A stretch of 64,000 bases of DNA from positions 124,001-188,000 of the forward strand of contig NZ_JARJBB010000004.1 in assembly GCF_029269835.1 (NCBI RefSeq), in the 5' to 3' direction. This DNA is from Streptomyces tropicalis (GTDB lineage: Bacteria; Actinomycetota; Actinomycetes; Streptomycetales; Streptomycetaceae). How positions within the stretch are numbered: position 1 is the stretch's first letter; the number at the start of each line of letters is the position of its first letter. Shown piece after piece: positions 49,043 to 58,625 of this stretch. The translations under genes were made by a program, and so were the position numbers. The notes under the pieces are model-generated. The model saw only the letters and a program-made list of their open reading frames with translations, was not told where the DNA came from and ran no database searches.

Positions 49043-52000
49043 ATGTCCCCCACCGCGCCGCACCCCACGACCGACGGCACGCTCCCCGGCGTCCCCGTCG
49101 TCGACATCTCCGCCACCGGACCGGGCCGGGCCCCGATCCAGCAGGTCATGGACCTCATGCGCACGCACGGGCCGGCCCTCGTGCGACGGCTGCACGGCCG
49201 GGACGCGCTGTTCGTCTCGGACCTGGAGCTGGTCTCCGACCTCGCCGACGAGCGGCGTTTCGCCAAGCACGTGGGCCCCGCCCTGGAGAACGTGCGGGAG
49301 TTCACCGCCGACGGGCTGTTCACCGCGTACAACGACGAACCCAACTGGGCGCGCGCCCACGACATCCTGATGCCCGCCTTCGCGCTGGGCTCGATGCGCA
49401 CCTACCACCCGGTGATGCTTAAGGTGGCCCGCCGCCTCATCGAGTCGTGGGACCGCGCGGCCGCCGAGGGACGGCCCGTCGAGGTCGCCGACGACATGAC
49501 CCGGATGACCCTCGACACCATCGGCCTCGCGGGCTTCGACTACGACTTCGGCTCCTTCCTCCGGGACGACCCCCACCCCTTCGTCGACTCGATGGTGCGC
49601 TGCCTGGAATGGAGCATGACCCGGCTCGCCCGCACGCCCGGCCGGGACCACTCCGCGGCCGACGCCGCCTTCCGGACGGACGCCGCCCACCTGGCCCAGG
49701 TCGTCGACGACGTCATCGCCGCCCGCTCCGGCACCGACCAGAGCGGGGCCGAGGACCTGCTCGGCCTCATGCTGACCGCCGCCCACCCCGCCGACGGCGC
49801 CACCCTGGACCCGGCCAACATCCGCAACCAGGTCATCACCTTCCTCATCGCGGGCCACGAGACCACCTCCGGCGCGATGTCCTTCGCGCTGTACTACCTC
49901 GCCAAGCACCCGACCGCGCTGCAGCTCGTGCAGCGGGAGGCCGACGCCCTGTGGGGCGACACAGCCGACCCCGAGCCCACCTATGAGGAGGTCGGCCGGC
50001 TCGCCTACACCCGGCAGGTGCTCAACGAGGCCCTGCGGCTGTGGCCGACGGCCGCCGCCTTCAGCCGGCACGCCCTCGAGGACACCCTGCTCGGCGGCCG
50101 GATCCCGCTGCGCGCCGGACAGCCGGTCACCGTGCTCACCCCGATGCTGCACCGCGACCCCGTGTGGGGCGACAACCCGGGGCTGTTCGACCCGTCCCGT
50201 TTCTCGCCCGAGGCGGAGGCCGCCCGCCCCGTGCACGCCTTCAAGCCCTTCGGTACCGGCGAACGTGCCTGCATCGGAAGGCAGTTCGCGCTGCACGAGG
50301 CGACCATGCTGCTGGCCATGCTGGTGCACCGCTACCGGCTGCACGACCACGCCGGATACCGCCTCGCGGTGAAGGAGACCCTCACCCTCAAGCCCGAGGG
50401 CTTCACCCTCGCGCTGACGCCGCGCACCCCGGCCGACCGCGTCCACCCCGCCCTGCCCGGCGCCGCGCGGTCCGCGCCGGAGCGGACACGGACGCAGGAC
50501 CTGCCCGCCCGCGTCCGCCCCGGCACCCGGGTCCTGCTGCTGCACGGCAGCAACTACGGCACCTGCCGCGACTTCGCCGCCCAACTCGCCGACGACACCG
50601 CGGCGATCGGCTGCGACACCGAGGTGGCCCCGCTGGACGCGTACGCCGGCGGCCTGCCCGCCGACCGCACCGTGGTCGTCGCGGCCGCCTCCTACAACGG
50701 CCGTCCCACCGACGACGCGACGGCCTTCGACGCCTGGCTGGAGAGCGCGCCCGACACCACCGGGGTCACCTACGCCGTCCTCGGCGTCGGCGACCGCAAC
50801 TGGGCCGCCACCTACCAGCACGTCCCCACCCGCATCGACGAGCGCCTCGCCGCGGGCGGCGCCACCCGCCTGACCGGACGCGCCGCCGCCGACGCCTCCG
50901 GCGATCTCACGGGCACCGTCCGCGACTTCACCGTACGGCTGCGCGCCGCCCTGCTGGAGCGGCACAGCGACCCCGACGCCGCGGCCGACGCCCCCGCCGG
51001 GCCGGACACCGCCTACGAGGTCCGCACCCTGAGCGGCGGCCCGCTGGACGCGCTCGCCGACCGGCACGGCCTGGTGCCGATGACGGTCACCGAGGCCTAC
51101 GACCTCACCGCGCCCGGGTACCCGCGGCGCAAGCGCTTCCTGCGCGTCGCGCTGCCGGACGGCGTCACCTACCGCACGGCCGACCACCTCACCGTGCTGC
51201 CCGCCAACGACCCCGGGCTCGTCGAGCGCGCCGCCGCCGCGCTCGGCGTCGACCTCGGCACCGTGCTCGACGTCCGTGCCACCCGCCCGCGCCGCGACGG
51301 ACTGGCCGTGGACCGTCCGGTGACGGTACGTCAACTTTTGATGCATTACGTGGAGTTGCAGGACCGTCCCGGCTCCGACCGGCTGGCCGCCCTGGCCGCG
51401 GCCAACCCCTGCCCGCCCGAGCGCGCCGCCCTCACCGCCCTCGCCGCCGGGGCCGACGACCCGCGCACCCTCGTGGAGCTGTTCGAGGACCACCCCGCCC
51501 TGCGCGGCGCGCTCGACTGGCCGCGGCTGCTGGAGGTGCTCGCCCCGCTGCGCCCGCGGCACTACTCCATCTCCTCCGCGCCCGCCGCCGACCCGCACCA
51601 CGCCGACCTGATGGTCTCCCTGCTCCAGGCCCCGGCGCGCTCGGGCAAGGGCGTCTACCGGGGCACCGGGTCCGGCCACCTGGCCTCCCTCGCGCCCGGC
51701 GACACGCTGTACGCCCGCGTCCAGCCGTGCCGGGAGGTCTTCCGCGTCGACGGCTCGGCGCCGGTGATCATGGTGTCCGCGGGCACCGGGCTCGCCCCGT
51801 TCCGCGGTGCCGTCGCCGACCGCGTCGCCGCCCTCGCCGGGGGTTGCGAACTCGCCCCCGCCCTCTGCTACGTCGGCTGCGACGCGCCCGACGCCGACTT
51901 CCTGCACGCCGACGAGCTGCGCGCCGCCGAGCGGGTCGGTGCCCTCGCGCTGCGGCCCGCCTTCAGCGCCGCCCCCGAGAACGGGGCCGCCTTCGTCCAG

Positions 52001-52225
52001 CACCGCATCGCCGCGGAGGGCGACGAGGTCTGGGCGCTGCTCGACGCCGGCGCCCGGGTGCACGTGTGCGGTGACGGCTCCCGCATGGCCCCCGGCGTCC
52101 GTGAGGCGTTCCGCACGCTGTACCGGGAGCGCACGCCCGGCGCCGACGGTCCGTCCGCCGAGCGGTGGCTCGACGCGCTGGTCGCCGACGGCCGCTACGT
52201 CGAGGACGTCTACGCGGCCGGCTGA
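49043..52225 (+). CDS. P450-BM3-type (CYP102) self-sufficient fatty acid monooxygenase
   Basis: The 1060-residue fusion carries a heme domain, an FMN flavodoxin domain and an FAD/NADPH reductase domain. Heme-domain marks are the I-helix motif AGHETTSG (270-277), EALRLWP, and Cys410 in FGTGERACIGRQF. The flavodoxin loop reads LHGSNYGTCRDFAAQL (500-515), with VLGVGDRNWAATYQ further on. The reductase has RHYSISSAP (from Arg839), VSAGTGLAPFRG (Ser912) and a C-terminal YVEDVYAAG like BM3. It should use NADPH and O2 to hydroxylate or epoxidise medium/long fatty acids in the cytoplasm. ATG 49043 is chosen. The PAS-LuxR gene is divergent. Confidence 0.95.
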   Translation: MSPTAPHPTTDGTLPGVPVVDISATGPGRAPIQQVMDLMRTHGPALVRRLHGRDALFVSDLELVSDLADERRFAKHVGPALENVREFTADGLFTAYNDEPNWARAHDILMPAFALGSMRTYHPVMLKVARRLIESWDRAAAEGRPVEVADDMTRMTLDTIGLAGFDYDFGSFLRDDPHPFVDSMVRCLEWSMTRLARTPGRDHSAADAAFRTDAAHLAQVVDDVIAARSGTDQSGAEDLLGLMLTAAHPADGATLDPANIRNQVITFLIAGHETTSGAMSFALYYLAKHPTALQLVQREADALWGDTADPEPTYEEVGRLAYTRQVLNEALRLWPTAAAFSRHALEDTLLGGRIPLRAGQPVTVLTPMLHRDPVWGDNPGLFDPSRFSPEAEAARPVHAFKPFGTGERACIGRQFALHEATMLLAMLVHRYRLHDHAGYRLAVKETLTLKPEGFTLALTPRTPADRVHPALPGAARSAPERTRTQDLPARVRPGTRVLLLHGSNYGTCRDFAAQLADDTAAIGCDTEVAPLDAYAGGLPADRTVVVAAASYNGRPTDDATAFDAWLESAPDTTGVTYAVLGVGDRNWAATYQHVPTRIDERLAAGGATRLTGRAAADASGDLTGTVRDFTVRLRAALLERHSDPDAAADAPAGPDTAYEVRTLSGGPLDALADRHGLVPMTVTEAYDLTAPGYPRRKRFLRVALPDGVTYRTADHLTVLPANDPGLVERAAAALGVDLGTVLDVRATRPRRDGLAVDRPVTVRQLLMHYVELQDRPGSDRLAALAAANPCPPERAALTALAAGADDPRTLVELFEDHPALRGALDWPRLLEVLAPLRPRHYSISSAPAADPHHADLMVSLLQAPARSGKGVYRGTGSGHLASLAPGDTLYARVQPCREVFRVDGSAPVIMVSAGTGLAPFRGAVADRVAALAGGCELAPALCYVGCDAPDADFLHADELRAAERVGALALRPAFSAAPENGAAFVQHRIAAEGDEVWALLDAGARVHVCGDGSRMAPGVREAFRTLYRERTPGADGPSAERWLDALVADGRYVEDVYAAG

Positions 52226-52345
52226 CGCCGCCGTCCGCCCCGGACCGCCCGCCGTCCCGCCCCGGCCCCGCGCCGGTCCGCCCCCTGCCGGTCCGCCGAC
52301 CGGGGGCGGACGCGCGCCCGCCCGCCTCCGGTCACGACTCCCCGG

Positions 52346-52373
52346 CACGTCTTAATTTATTGCGTGGACTAAG
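52346..52373 (+). promoter_or_regulatory. AT-rich promoter/operator of the ROK gene
   Basis: CTTAATTTATTGCGTGGACTAAG-type sequence (CTTA and TAAG ends) lies about 80 bases upstream of the ROK gene. It is a striking AT-rich island of the kind found at autoregulated ROK repressor genes. Confidence 0.5.
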
Positions 52374-52449
52374 AGGGCGGGAAAGTCGCGCGGCGGACGG
52401 CCGCGACGGTATCTTGCACCGCGGGCAGGGGCACGAGCGAGGGGGCCAC

Positions 52450-53736
52450 ATGGCGGGGCGGAACGGGCGCACGGTGCGCGACCTCCGGCGGGGCAACCGC
52501 ACGGCGGTACTGGAGCGGCTGTACTTCGACGGCCCGCTCAGCCGCTTCGAACTCGGCCCGGCCACCGGCCTGAGTTCCGGCTCGGTCAGCAACGTGGTCG
52601 CCGACCTGGCCGCCGACGGCCTGGTGGAGGAGGCCGGTTCCGTCGACTCCGACGGCGGCCGCCCGCGCACCCTGCTGCGCGTCGCCCCGGACAGCGGCCG
52701 CATGATCGGTGTGGACGTCGGCGAAACCCGGGTGCGCGTCGAGCTGTTCGACCTCACCCTGACCGAACTGGCCCGTACCGAAAGGCCGCTGGAGGCGCAG
52801 CGCTACGACCCCGACGTGATCGCCGGGCACGTCCGGGACGGGATCGCCGAGGTGCTCGCGGCCGCCGGCCAGGCACCCGAGCGCCTCCTCGGCATCGGTG
52901 TCGGCGTCCCCGGCATCGTCGAGCGCACCCCGGACCGCGGCGCCGTCGTGCACGGCCAGACCATCGGCTGGGACGCGGTCCCGCTGGAGTCCCTGCTCCG
53001 GGCGGACTCCCGGCTCCCCGACGACGTGCCCTGCTTCATCGACAACGGGGCCAGGACGCTCGGCCAGGCCGAGATGTGGTTCGGCGCCGGACGTGGCGCC
53101 GGCAACGCCGTCGTGGTGCTCTTCGGCTCCGGCGTCGGCGCCAGCCTGGTCACCCCCGAGGCCGAGCGCGGCCGGGCCGTCGAGTGGGGGCACCTGACCG
53201 TGCGCGTACGCGGCCGCCGCTGCCGGTGCGGCGCCCTCGGCTGTCTGGAGGCCTACGCCGGGGCGGAGTCGCTGCTGGCGCGCTGGCGCGAGGAGGGCGG
53301 GCGCCCACCGCGCGGCGCCGACGAGGAGACCGCGCTCACCGCCATGCTCGCCGCCGCCTACCCGCCCCCCGGCACCGCCGCCGACCCGGTCGCGCTCGCG
53401 GTGCTGGAGGAGACCGCCGAGTACCTGGGCGCCGGCCTGGCGGACCTCATCAACCTCTTCCAGCCCGAGCGGATCCTCATCGGCGGCTGGGCCGGCCTCC
53501 AGCTCGGCCCCCGCATCCTGCCCGCCGTACGCCGGCACGCCACGGCGTACGCGCTGCGCCACCCCGCCGGGAAGGTGACCGTCGACCTCGGGCGCCTCGG
53601 CCCGGACGCGGTCACCGTCGGCGCGGCGATCCTGCCCCTCGCCGACTTCTTCGCCCGCGGGGGCCGCCGCCCCGACCCCGCACCCCGGGACCGGCACCCC
53701 GCCTGGCGGGCGGCACTGGAGGAACGCGGACCCTAG
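52450..53736 (+). CDS. ROK-family (XylR/NagC-type) transcriptional repressor
   Basis: The 428-residue protein has an N-terminal winged helix (VRDLRRGNRTAVLERLYFDG, PLSRFELGPATGLSSGSVSN). A ROK domain follows with IGVDVGETRVRVELFDL, LGIGVGVPGIVERTPDRG and the zinc signature CRCGALGCLE preceded by EWGHL. The catalytic Asp context of sugar kinases (ND-x-NA) is replaced by FIDNGARTLGQAEM, which fits a sugar-binding repressor rather than a kinase. ATG 52450 is used. No sugar transporter is adjacent. Confidence 0.9.
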   Translation: MAGRNGRTVRDLRRGNRTAVLERLYFDGPLSRFELGPATGLSSGSVSNVVADLAADGLVEEAGSVDSDGGRPRTLLRVAPDSGRMIGVDVGETRVRVELFDLTLTELARTERPLEAQRYDPDVIAGHVRDGIAEVLAAAGQAPERLLGIGVGVPGIVERTPDRGAVVHGQTIGWDAVPLESLLRADSRLPDDVPCFIDNGARTLGQAEMWFGAGRGAGNAVVVLFGSGVGASLVTPEAERGRAVEWGHLTVRVRGRRCRCGALGCLEAYAGAESLLARWREEGGRPPRGADEETALTAMLAAAYPPPGTAADPVALAVLEETAEYLGAGLADLINLFQPERILIGGWAGLQLGPRILPAVRRHATAYALRHPAGKVTVDLGRLGPDAVTVGAAILPLADFFARGGRRPDPAPRDRHPAWRAALEERGP

Positions 53737-53914
53737 CGCTGCGGGCGGCGGGGCCCACCGGGTCGCGACGCCCGGTACGGCGCCTCGCCGCGTCGTCGCG
53801 CCACCCGGCCCGAGCGCCCGCCCGTGCCGGGACCGCCCGGCGGGGTTCCCCGCGGCCGTGTCCTTGGGGATCATGGGGACGCCCGCCCGTGCCGGTCGTA
53901 CGAAGGAGTCGTCC

Positions 53915-55120
53915 GTGAGCCATGACCTCGCCGGTGTCCGCGCCCAGTTCCCCGCGCTGAAGGCGGGCTGGGCCCACTTCGACGGCCCCGGCGGCAGCCA
54001 GACGCCCCAGCCCGTCATCGACGCCGTGGCCGACGCTCTGGCCGGACCGCTCGCCAACCGGGGGCACGTCACGGCCGGCGAGCGGCGCGCCGAGGCCCTG
54101 GTCGGCGACGCCCGGCGGGCCATGGCCGACCTGCTCGGCGCCGACGCGTCCGGCATCGTCCTCGGCCGCAGCGCCACCCAGCTGACCTACGACTTCGCCC
54201 GCACCCTCGCCCGCACCTGGGAGCCGGGGGACGAGGTCGTCGTGACCCGCCTGGACCACGACGCCAACATCCGCCCGTGGGTCCAGGCGGCCGCGGCCGC
54301 CGGCGCCGTGGTCCGCTGGGCCGACTTCGACCCGGCCACGGGCGAGCTGGCCCCGGACGCCATCGGTGCCCTCCTGACCGACCGGACCCGGCTGGTGGCG
54401 GTCACCGCCGCCTCCAACCTGATCGGCACCCGCCCCGACGTGCCCGCCATCGCGGCCCTCGCCCACGCCCGGGGCGCACTGGTCCACGTCGACGGCGTGC
54501 ACGCCACGGCCCACGCCCCGATCGATGTGGCCGCGCTCGGCGCCGACCTCTTCGTCTGCTCCCCGTACAAGTTCCTCGGCCCGCACCTCGGAGTCGCGGC
54601 GGGCCGCCCGGAGCTGCTCCGGACGCTGCACCCGGACAAGCTGCTGCCGTCCTCGGACGAGGTCCCCGAGCGGTTCGAACTGGGCACCCTGCCCTACGAA
54701 CTGCTCGCCGGTACCCGGGCCGCCGTGGACTTCCTGGCCGGCATGGACCCCGAGGCGACCGGCACCCGCCGCGCCCGGCTGCTCACCTCCCTCGGGTCGC
54801 TCGAGACCCACGAGGGCGCCCTGCGCCGCCGGATCGAGTCGGCGCTGGCCGCCCTGCCCGGCGTCACCGTGCACTCGCGGGCCGCCGAGCGCACCCCCAC
54901 CCTGCTGCTGACCCTCGACGGACGCAGCACGGTCGACGCCTGCGCCCACCTGGCCGAGCGGTCGATCGCCGCGCCGTCGGGGTCCTTCTACGCGGTGGAG
55001 GCGTCCCGCCGGCTCGGCCTCGGCGACACCGGGGGACTGCGCATCGGCCTGGCCCCGTACACCGGCGACGAGGACGCCGACCGCCTCCTGGAGGCCCTGT
55101 CCGCCTTCCTGGAGGCATGA
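53915..55120 (+). CDS. Class V aminotransferase-fold (cysteine-desulfurase-like) PLP enzyme
   Basis: The 401-residue enzyme begins RAQFPALKAGWAHFDGPGGSQTP and has the PLP Lys in FVCSPYKFLGPHLG. Further marks are LVHVDGVHATAHAPIDVAAL and VVVTRLDHDANIRPW. A C-terminal SGSFYAVEASRRLGLGDTGG with LRIGLAPYT follows. This subgroup is annotated cysteine desulfurase-like, but the mobile catalytic-Cys loop of IscS/SufS is not evident, so the reaction is uncertain. GTG 53915 follows AAGGAG. Confidence 0.87.
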   Translation: MSHDLAGVRAQFPALKAGWAHFDGPGGSQTPQPVIDAVADALAGPLANRGHVTAGERRAEALVGDARRAMADLLGADASGIVLGRSATQLTYDFARTLARTWEPGDEVVVTRLDHDANIRPWVQAAAAAGAVVRWADFDPATGELAPDAIGALLTDRTRLVAVTAASNLIGTRPDVPAIAALAHARGALVHVDGVHATAHAPIDVAALGADLFVCSPYKFLGPHLGVAAGRPELLRTLHPDKLLPSSDEVPERFELGTLPYELLAGTRAAVDFLAGMDPEATGTRRARLLTSLGSLETHEGALRRRIESALAALPGVTVHSRAAERTPTLLLTLDGRSTVDACAHLAERSIAAPSGSFYAVEASRRLGLGDTGGLRIGLAPYTGDEDADRLLEALSAFLEA

Positions 55121-55227
55121 CGCCACGGGTACCGGACCCCTTGCGGGGACGGCCGGGCCGAGGGCAACGGCTCGGCGTCGACCGCTGCACCTACCGCAAG
55201 TCCGGTGCACCGCCCTACAGTTGATCG

Positions 55228-55896
55228 ATGCGTGCACACCATGTCGACCGCCCGGCCGATCTCGACGCGGTACGTGAGTCCTATGACCGGGTGGCCGACG
55301 ACTACGCCCACATGGTGGTGACGACGGGAGTCGGCGACATCCGCAGCGATCCGTGGCTCAAGGCGTCCATCGACGCCTTCGCCGACACCGTGCGCGGGCT
55401 CGGGCCCGTCCTCGACGTCGGCTGCGGGCCCGGAACGGTGACCGCCTACCTCGCCGAACGCGGACTCGATGTGTCCGGGGTGGATCTCTCGCCCCGCATG
55501 ATCGAGAACGCGCGCCGCCTTCATCCGGAGTGCCGCTTCGCTGTCGCTTCCGCCACGGAGCTCGACCTCGGTGAAGCGACGTTGGGCGGCGTGCTCGGGT
55601 GGTGGTCGCTGTTCAACCTCCCCCGGGACGTCCTTCCTCAGGTTCTCGCCCTGTTCGCGCGCGCGTTGAAGCCGGGCGGCCACTTCATCACCGGAACACA
55701 CGTCGGTGACGAGGACGCGGTGCGCACCGAGGCCTACGGAGGCGTACCCGTTCGCTGGACGACGCACAAGTGGCGGCCGGGACGACTCGTGGACCTGATC
55801 GAGCAGGCCGGACTGCGCCCGGTGGCCGAACTTCGGCTCCCTGCAGGCGAGGAATGGGGGCCGGGTGTGGTCGTGATGGCCGAGCGACCCGGCTGA
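55228..55896 (+). CDS. Class I SAM-dependent methyltransferase
   Basis: The 222-residue enzyme has motif I VLDVGCGPGTVTAYLAERGL, motif II VSGVDLSPRMIENARRLHPE and the post-motif FARALKPGGHFITGTHVGD. The substrate is not predictable. It has a lower-GC feel than its neighbours (for example the gacgttggg and gttcgctggacg stretches), but this is an impression only. ATG 55228 has no strong ribosome site. Confidence 0.85.
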   Translation: MRAHHVDRPADLDAVRESYDRVADDYAHMVVTTGVGDIRSDPWLKASIDAFADTVRGLGPVLDVGCGPGTVTAYLAERGLDVSGVDLSPRMIENARRLHPECRFAVASATELDLGEATLGGVLGWWSLFNLPRDVLPQVLALFARALKPGGHFITGTHVGDEDAVRTEAYGGVPVRWTTHKWRPGRLVDLIEQAGLRPVAELRLPAGEEWGPGVVVMAERPG

Positions 55897-56092
55897 GGAC
55901 CGGGCGCCGCAAGCGGCGCAGGGCCTCATGCCTCGCACGGCTCCTCCGGACGGGTGCGGCGCCGGTCGAAGGTGCTGCTGACCGTGGACCTGCGGGCCTG
56001 CGTGGGGGTGGGCGCCGGCCGTCCGCCCAGGGACCGGTGAGCGGAGCCCCGGGGCGGACGGGTGAGGGAAGCGGTCCGCGGACGCGGCCCGG

Positions 56093-57070
56093 TCAGACGC
56101 CGGACCGCCCGGCGAAGGCGTCGACGCCGGTCAGCTCCGCGGACAGCGCCCACAGACGGGCCGCCTGCTCCGGATCGGTGGCCCAGGGCTTCACCCCGAA
56201 CCCGGCGCCGTCCTCCGGCGCGGGCCCGGCGATGTCGCAGTCCTCCAGGTAGACCCCGCCCAGGCCGTCGAGCTGCGGTGACGTGGCCGCCCACACCTGG
56301 GTCGCCGCGCCCTGCTCCGGGGTCTTGAAGCCCGTCGGGTTCAGCGGGTTGCCCTGCTCGTCGATCCAGCCGCGCTCGACCATCTCCTCCTTGGCCAGGT
56401 GCCGCTGGAGCGGGGTGAGGATGCCGCCGGGGTGCAGCGCGAAGGCCCGCACCCCGGCGTCCCGGCCCAGCCGGTCGAGGTGGACGGCGAACAGGACGTT
56501 CGCGGTCTTGGCCTGCCCGTACGCCTGCCACTTGTCGTACCCCTGCCGCCAGTGGAGGTCGTCCCAGCGGATGCCGGACAGGTGGTGGCCCCGGGAGGAG
56601 ACCGACACGATCCGGGCGCCGCCCGGCTCGATCGCCGGCCACAGGCGGTTGACCAGGGCGTAGTGCCCCAGGTGGTTCGTCGCGAACTGGGCCTCCCAGC
56701 CCGGTCCGACACGGGTCTCCGGGCAGGCCATGATGCCGGCGTTGTCGATGAGGACGTCGATCGTGCGGCCGGACGCCAGGAACCGCTCGGCGAAGCCGCG
56801 CACGCTGTCCAGGTCGCCGAGATCGAGCTCGTCCACCTCCGTCCCGTCGATGCCGGCCAGGGCCTCGCGGGCGGCGTCGGGGCGGCGCGCCGGGACCACC
56901 ACGTGGGCGCCCGCCGCGGCGAGCGCGCGGGTGGTCTCCAGGCCGAGGCCCGAGTAGCCGCCGGTGACGACGGCCAGCTTCCCGGTGAGGTCCAGGCCCT
57001 GCAGGACGTCCCCGGCGGTGCTCGTGGCGCCGAAGCCCGATCCGATCTTGTGCTGTGGCGTAGTGCTCAT
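56093..57070 (-). CDS. Short-chain dehydrogenase/reductase
   Basis: The 325-residue NAD(P)-dependent oxidoreductase has the Rossmann motif VVTGGYSGLGLETTRALAAA (TGxxxGxG), NAGIM, catalytic Ser in IVSVSSRGHH and YGQAK (YxxxK). It is of the retinol-dehydrogenase/WWOX-like subgroup. ATG 57070 lies about 8 bases after a good -10, so the message is probably leaderless. The promoter has the 19-base spacer with dyad expected for activation by a MerR-family regulator. Confidence 0.92.
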   Translation of the reverse strand: MSTTPQHKIGSGFGATSTAGDVLQGLDLTGKLAVVTGGYSGLGLETTRALAAAGAHVVVPARRPDAAREALAGIDGTEVDELDLGDLDSVRGFAERFLASGRTIDVLIDNAGIMACPETRVGPGWEAQFATNHLGHYALVNRLWPAIEPGGARIVSVSSRGHHLSGIRWDDLHWRQGYDKWQAYGQAKTANVLFAVHLDRLGRDAGVRAFALHPGGILTPLQRHLAKEEMVERGWIDEQGNPLNPTGFKTPEQGAATQVWAATSPQLDGLGGVYLEDCDIAGPAPEDGAGFGVKPWATDPEQAARLWALSAELTGVDAFAGRSGV

Positions 57071-57077
57071 GCTCCGC

Positions 57078-57108
57078 ACGCTACGAATTGGAGTGCGCTC
57101 CAAGTCAA
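57078..57108 (-). promoter_or_regulatory. MerR-type promoter of the SDR gene (19-base spacer)
   Basis: On the minus strand -35 TTGACT (57108-57103) and -10 TAGCGT (57083-57078) are 19 bases apart. The interrupted dyad TTGGAG-TGCG-CTCCAA fills the spacer. Overlong spacers with a dyad are the hallmark of MerR-family activated promoters. It overlaps the 3' end of the upstream PHP gene. Confidence 0.75.
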
Positions 57109-58184
57109 GCGCGGCCGTGTGCGTCTTCGCGGCGCCCGGGCCCGCCCGTGTCCGCCCGTCGGACCCGGGCCCGCGTCCGGCGCTCCCGGGCCCAGTCCAG
57201 CAGGGCCTCGGCGGGCCACGTGTTCACCACCCGATCGGCCGGCACCCCGCACTCCTCGGCGCGTGCGCATCCCCGGACCTGCCAGTCCAGCTGGCCCGGG
57301 GCGTGGGCGTCGGTGTCGACGGCGAACAGCACGCCCGCGTCGACGGCCCGGCGCAGCAGCCGCCGCGGGGGGTCCAGCCGCTCCGGGCGGCTGTTGATCT
57401 CCACCGCCGTCCCCGTCTCGGCGCACGCGGCGAAGACCGCGTCCGCGTCGAAGTCCGACTCGGGCCGCCGCCGTCCGGACAGCAGCCGCCCCGTGCAGTG
57501 CCCGAGGACGTCGGAGTGCGGGTTGCGCACCGCGGCCACCATGCGCCGGGTCATGGTGCGGGCGTCCATCCGCAGCTTGGAGTGCACCGACACCACGACC
57601 ACGTCGAGCCGCTCCAGCAGCTCCGGTTCCTGGTCGAGGGAGCCGTCGTCGAGGATGTCGCACTCGATGCCGGTCAGCAGCCGGAACGGCGCCCAGGTCT
57701 CGTTGAGCGCCGCCACCACCCGCAGCTGCTCGCGCAGCCGGTCGGCCGTCAGGCCGCGGGCGACCGCCAGCCGCGGCGAGTGGTCCGTCAGCACGGCCCA
57801 CTCGTGCCCGAGGCGTGCCGCGGTGCGGCCCATCTCCTCGATCGGGCTGCCGCCGTCGGACCAGTCGGAGTGCAGATGGCAGTCACCGCGCAGCCGCTCC
57901 CGCAGCCCGGCGCCGCCGCCCGGTGCGGGCTCCTCCTCGTCCCGCAGCCGCTGCAGATAGCCGGGCACCCGCCCGTCCAGGGCCTCCCGCACCACCTGCG
58001 CGGTCTTCGGACCGACGCCCTTGAGCGACTCCAGCGTCCCTTCCGACGCCCGCCGGGCGACCTCCTGCGGCGGCAGCTCCGCCAGGACCCGGGCGGCGGT
58101 GCGGAAGGCGCGGACGCGGTACGTCGGGGCCAGGGACCGCTCCAGCAGGAAGGCGATCCGGTCCAGTGCCTCCAGGGGGTCCAT
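57105..58184 (-). CDS. PHP-domain phosphoesterase with N-terminal helix-hairpin-helix
   Basis: The 359-residue protein has an N-terminal PolX-like helical/HhH region (RAFRTAARVLAELP, LESLKGVGPKTAQVVREAL). A PHP metal-dependent phosphoesterase domain follows, with DCHLHSDWSDGG, VLTDHSPRLAVARG, TGIECDILDDG, VVSVHSK, SDVLGHCTGR and VDTDAHAPGQLDW. The polymerase palm of bacterial PolX is absent, so this is a PHP hydrolase of YcdX/histidinol-phosphatase type. ATG 58184 has GGAGG five bases upstream. Confidence 0.9.
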   Translation of the reverse strand: MDPLEALDRIAFLLERSLAPTYRVRAFRTAARVLAELPPQEVARRASEGTLESLKGVGPKTAQVVREALDGRVPGYLQRLRDEEEPAPGGGAGLRERLRGDCHLHSDWSDGGSPIEEMGRTAARLGHEWAVLTDHSPRLAVARGLTADRLREQLRVVAALNETWAPFRLLTGIECDILDDGSLDQEPELLERLDVVVVSVHSKLRMDARTMTRRMVAAVRNPHSDVLGHCTGRLLSGRRRPESDFDADAVFAACAETGTAVEINSRPERLDPPRRLLRRAVDAGVLFAVDTDAHAPGQLDWQVRGCARAEECGVPADRVVNTWPAEALLDWARERRTRARVRRADTGGPGRREDAHGRA

Positions 58185-58388
58185 CGCCACCTCCACCCCT
58201 CAGCGTTCCGCAGGCCCTCCCGGGGCGCACCACGAAAGAAGGCGCGGGCGCGTGCCGCCCGGCCTCACCCGCCCGGGCGAAGGGGGAGGCCCGGGCCCTG
58301 CACCGCACGCCCGGCGGGCCGCGGAGGCCGCTCCGCGGCGGGGAGACGCGGGCCCCCGCCGATGCGACATGCGTTCTACGCTGGACGT

Positions 58389-58625
58389 ATGACCGAAGTC
58401 GCGAGCCCGTACATGTCCCGTCCGCGGATCCTGGTGCTCGGGGTGCATCCGGGCGACCCGCCCTTCCGCATCGTGGAGGTCGACGGCGAGGTGGTGGGCC
58501 GGGCGCGGGCCATCACGGACGTGCTGGAGGTCGCCGCGGCCTTCGGCATCGTGGTGCACGACCTGGACGACCCCGACGTGGTGCGCTGGGTCGGCGGCGA
58601 CAAGTTCACCTGGCAGCCGCGCTAG
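58389..58625 (+). CDS. Small conserved hypothetical protein
   Basis: The 78-residue protein has a predicted alpha/beta pattern: ILVLGVHPGDPPFRIVEVDG, ARAITDVLEVAAAFGIVVHD and DPDVVRWVGGDKFTW. No ribosome site precedes ATG 58389. TACGCT at 58377-58382 could be a -10 producing a near-leaderless message. The gene is typical of small Streptomyces hypotheticals. No function can be assigned. Confidence 0.7.
   Translation: MTEVASPYMSRPRILVLGVHPGDPPFRIVEVDGEVVGRARAITDVLEVAAAFGIVVHDLDDPDVVRWVGGDKFTWQPR

Noticed and set aside
48947..52348. 1133-codon minus-strand frame opposite the P450 fusion
   Set aside because: Val/Gly-rich antisense shadow without domain motifs.
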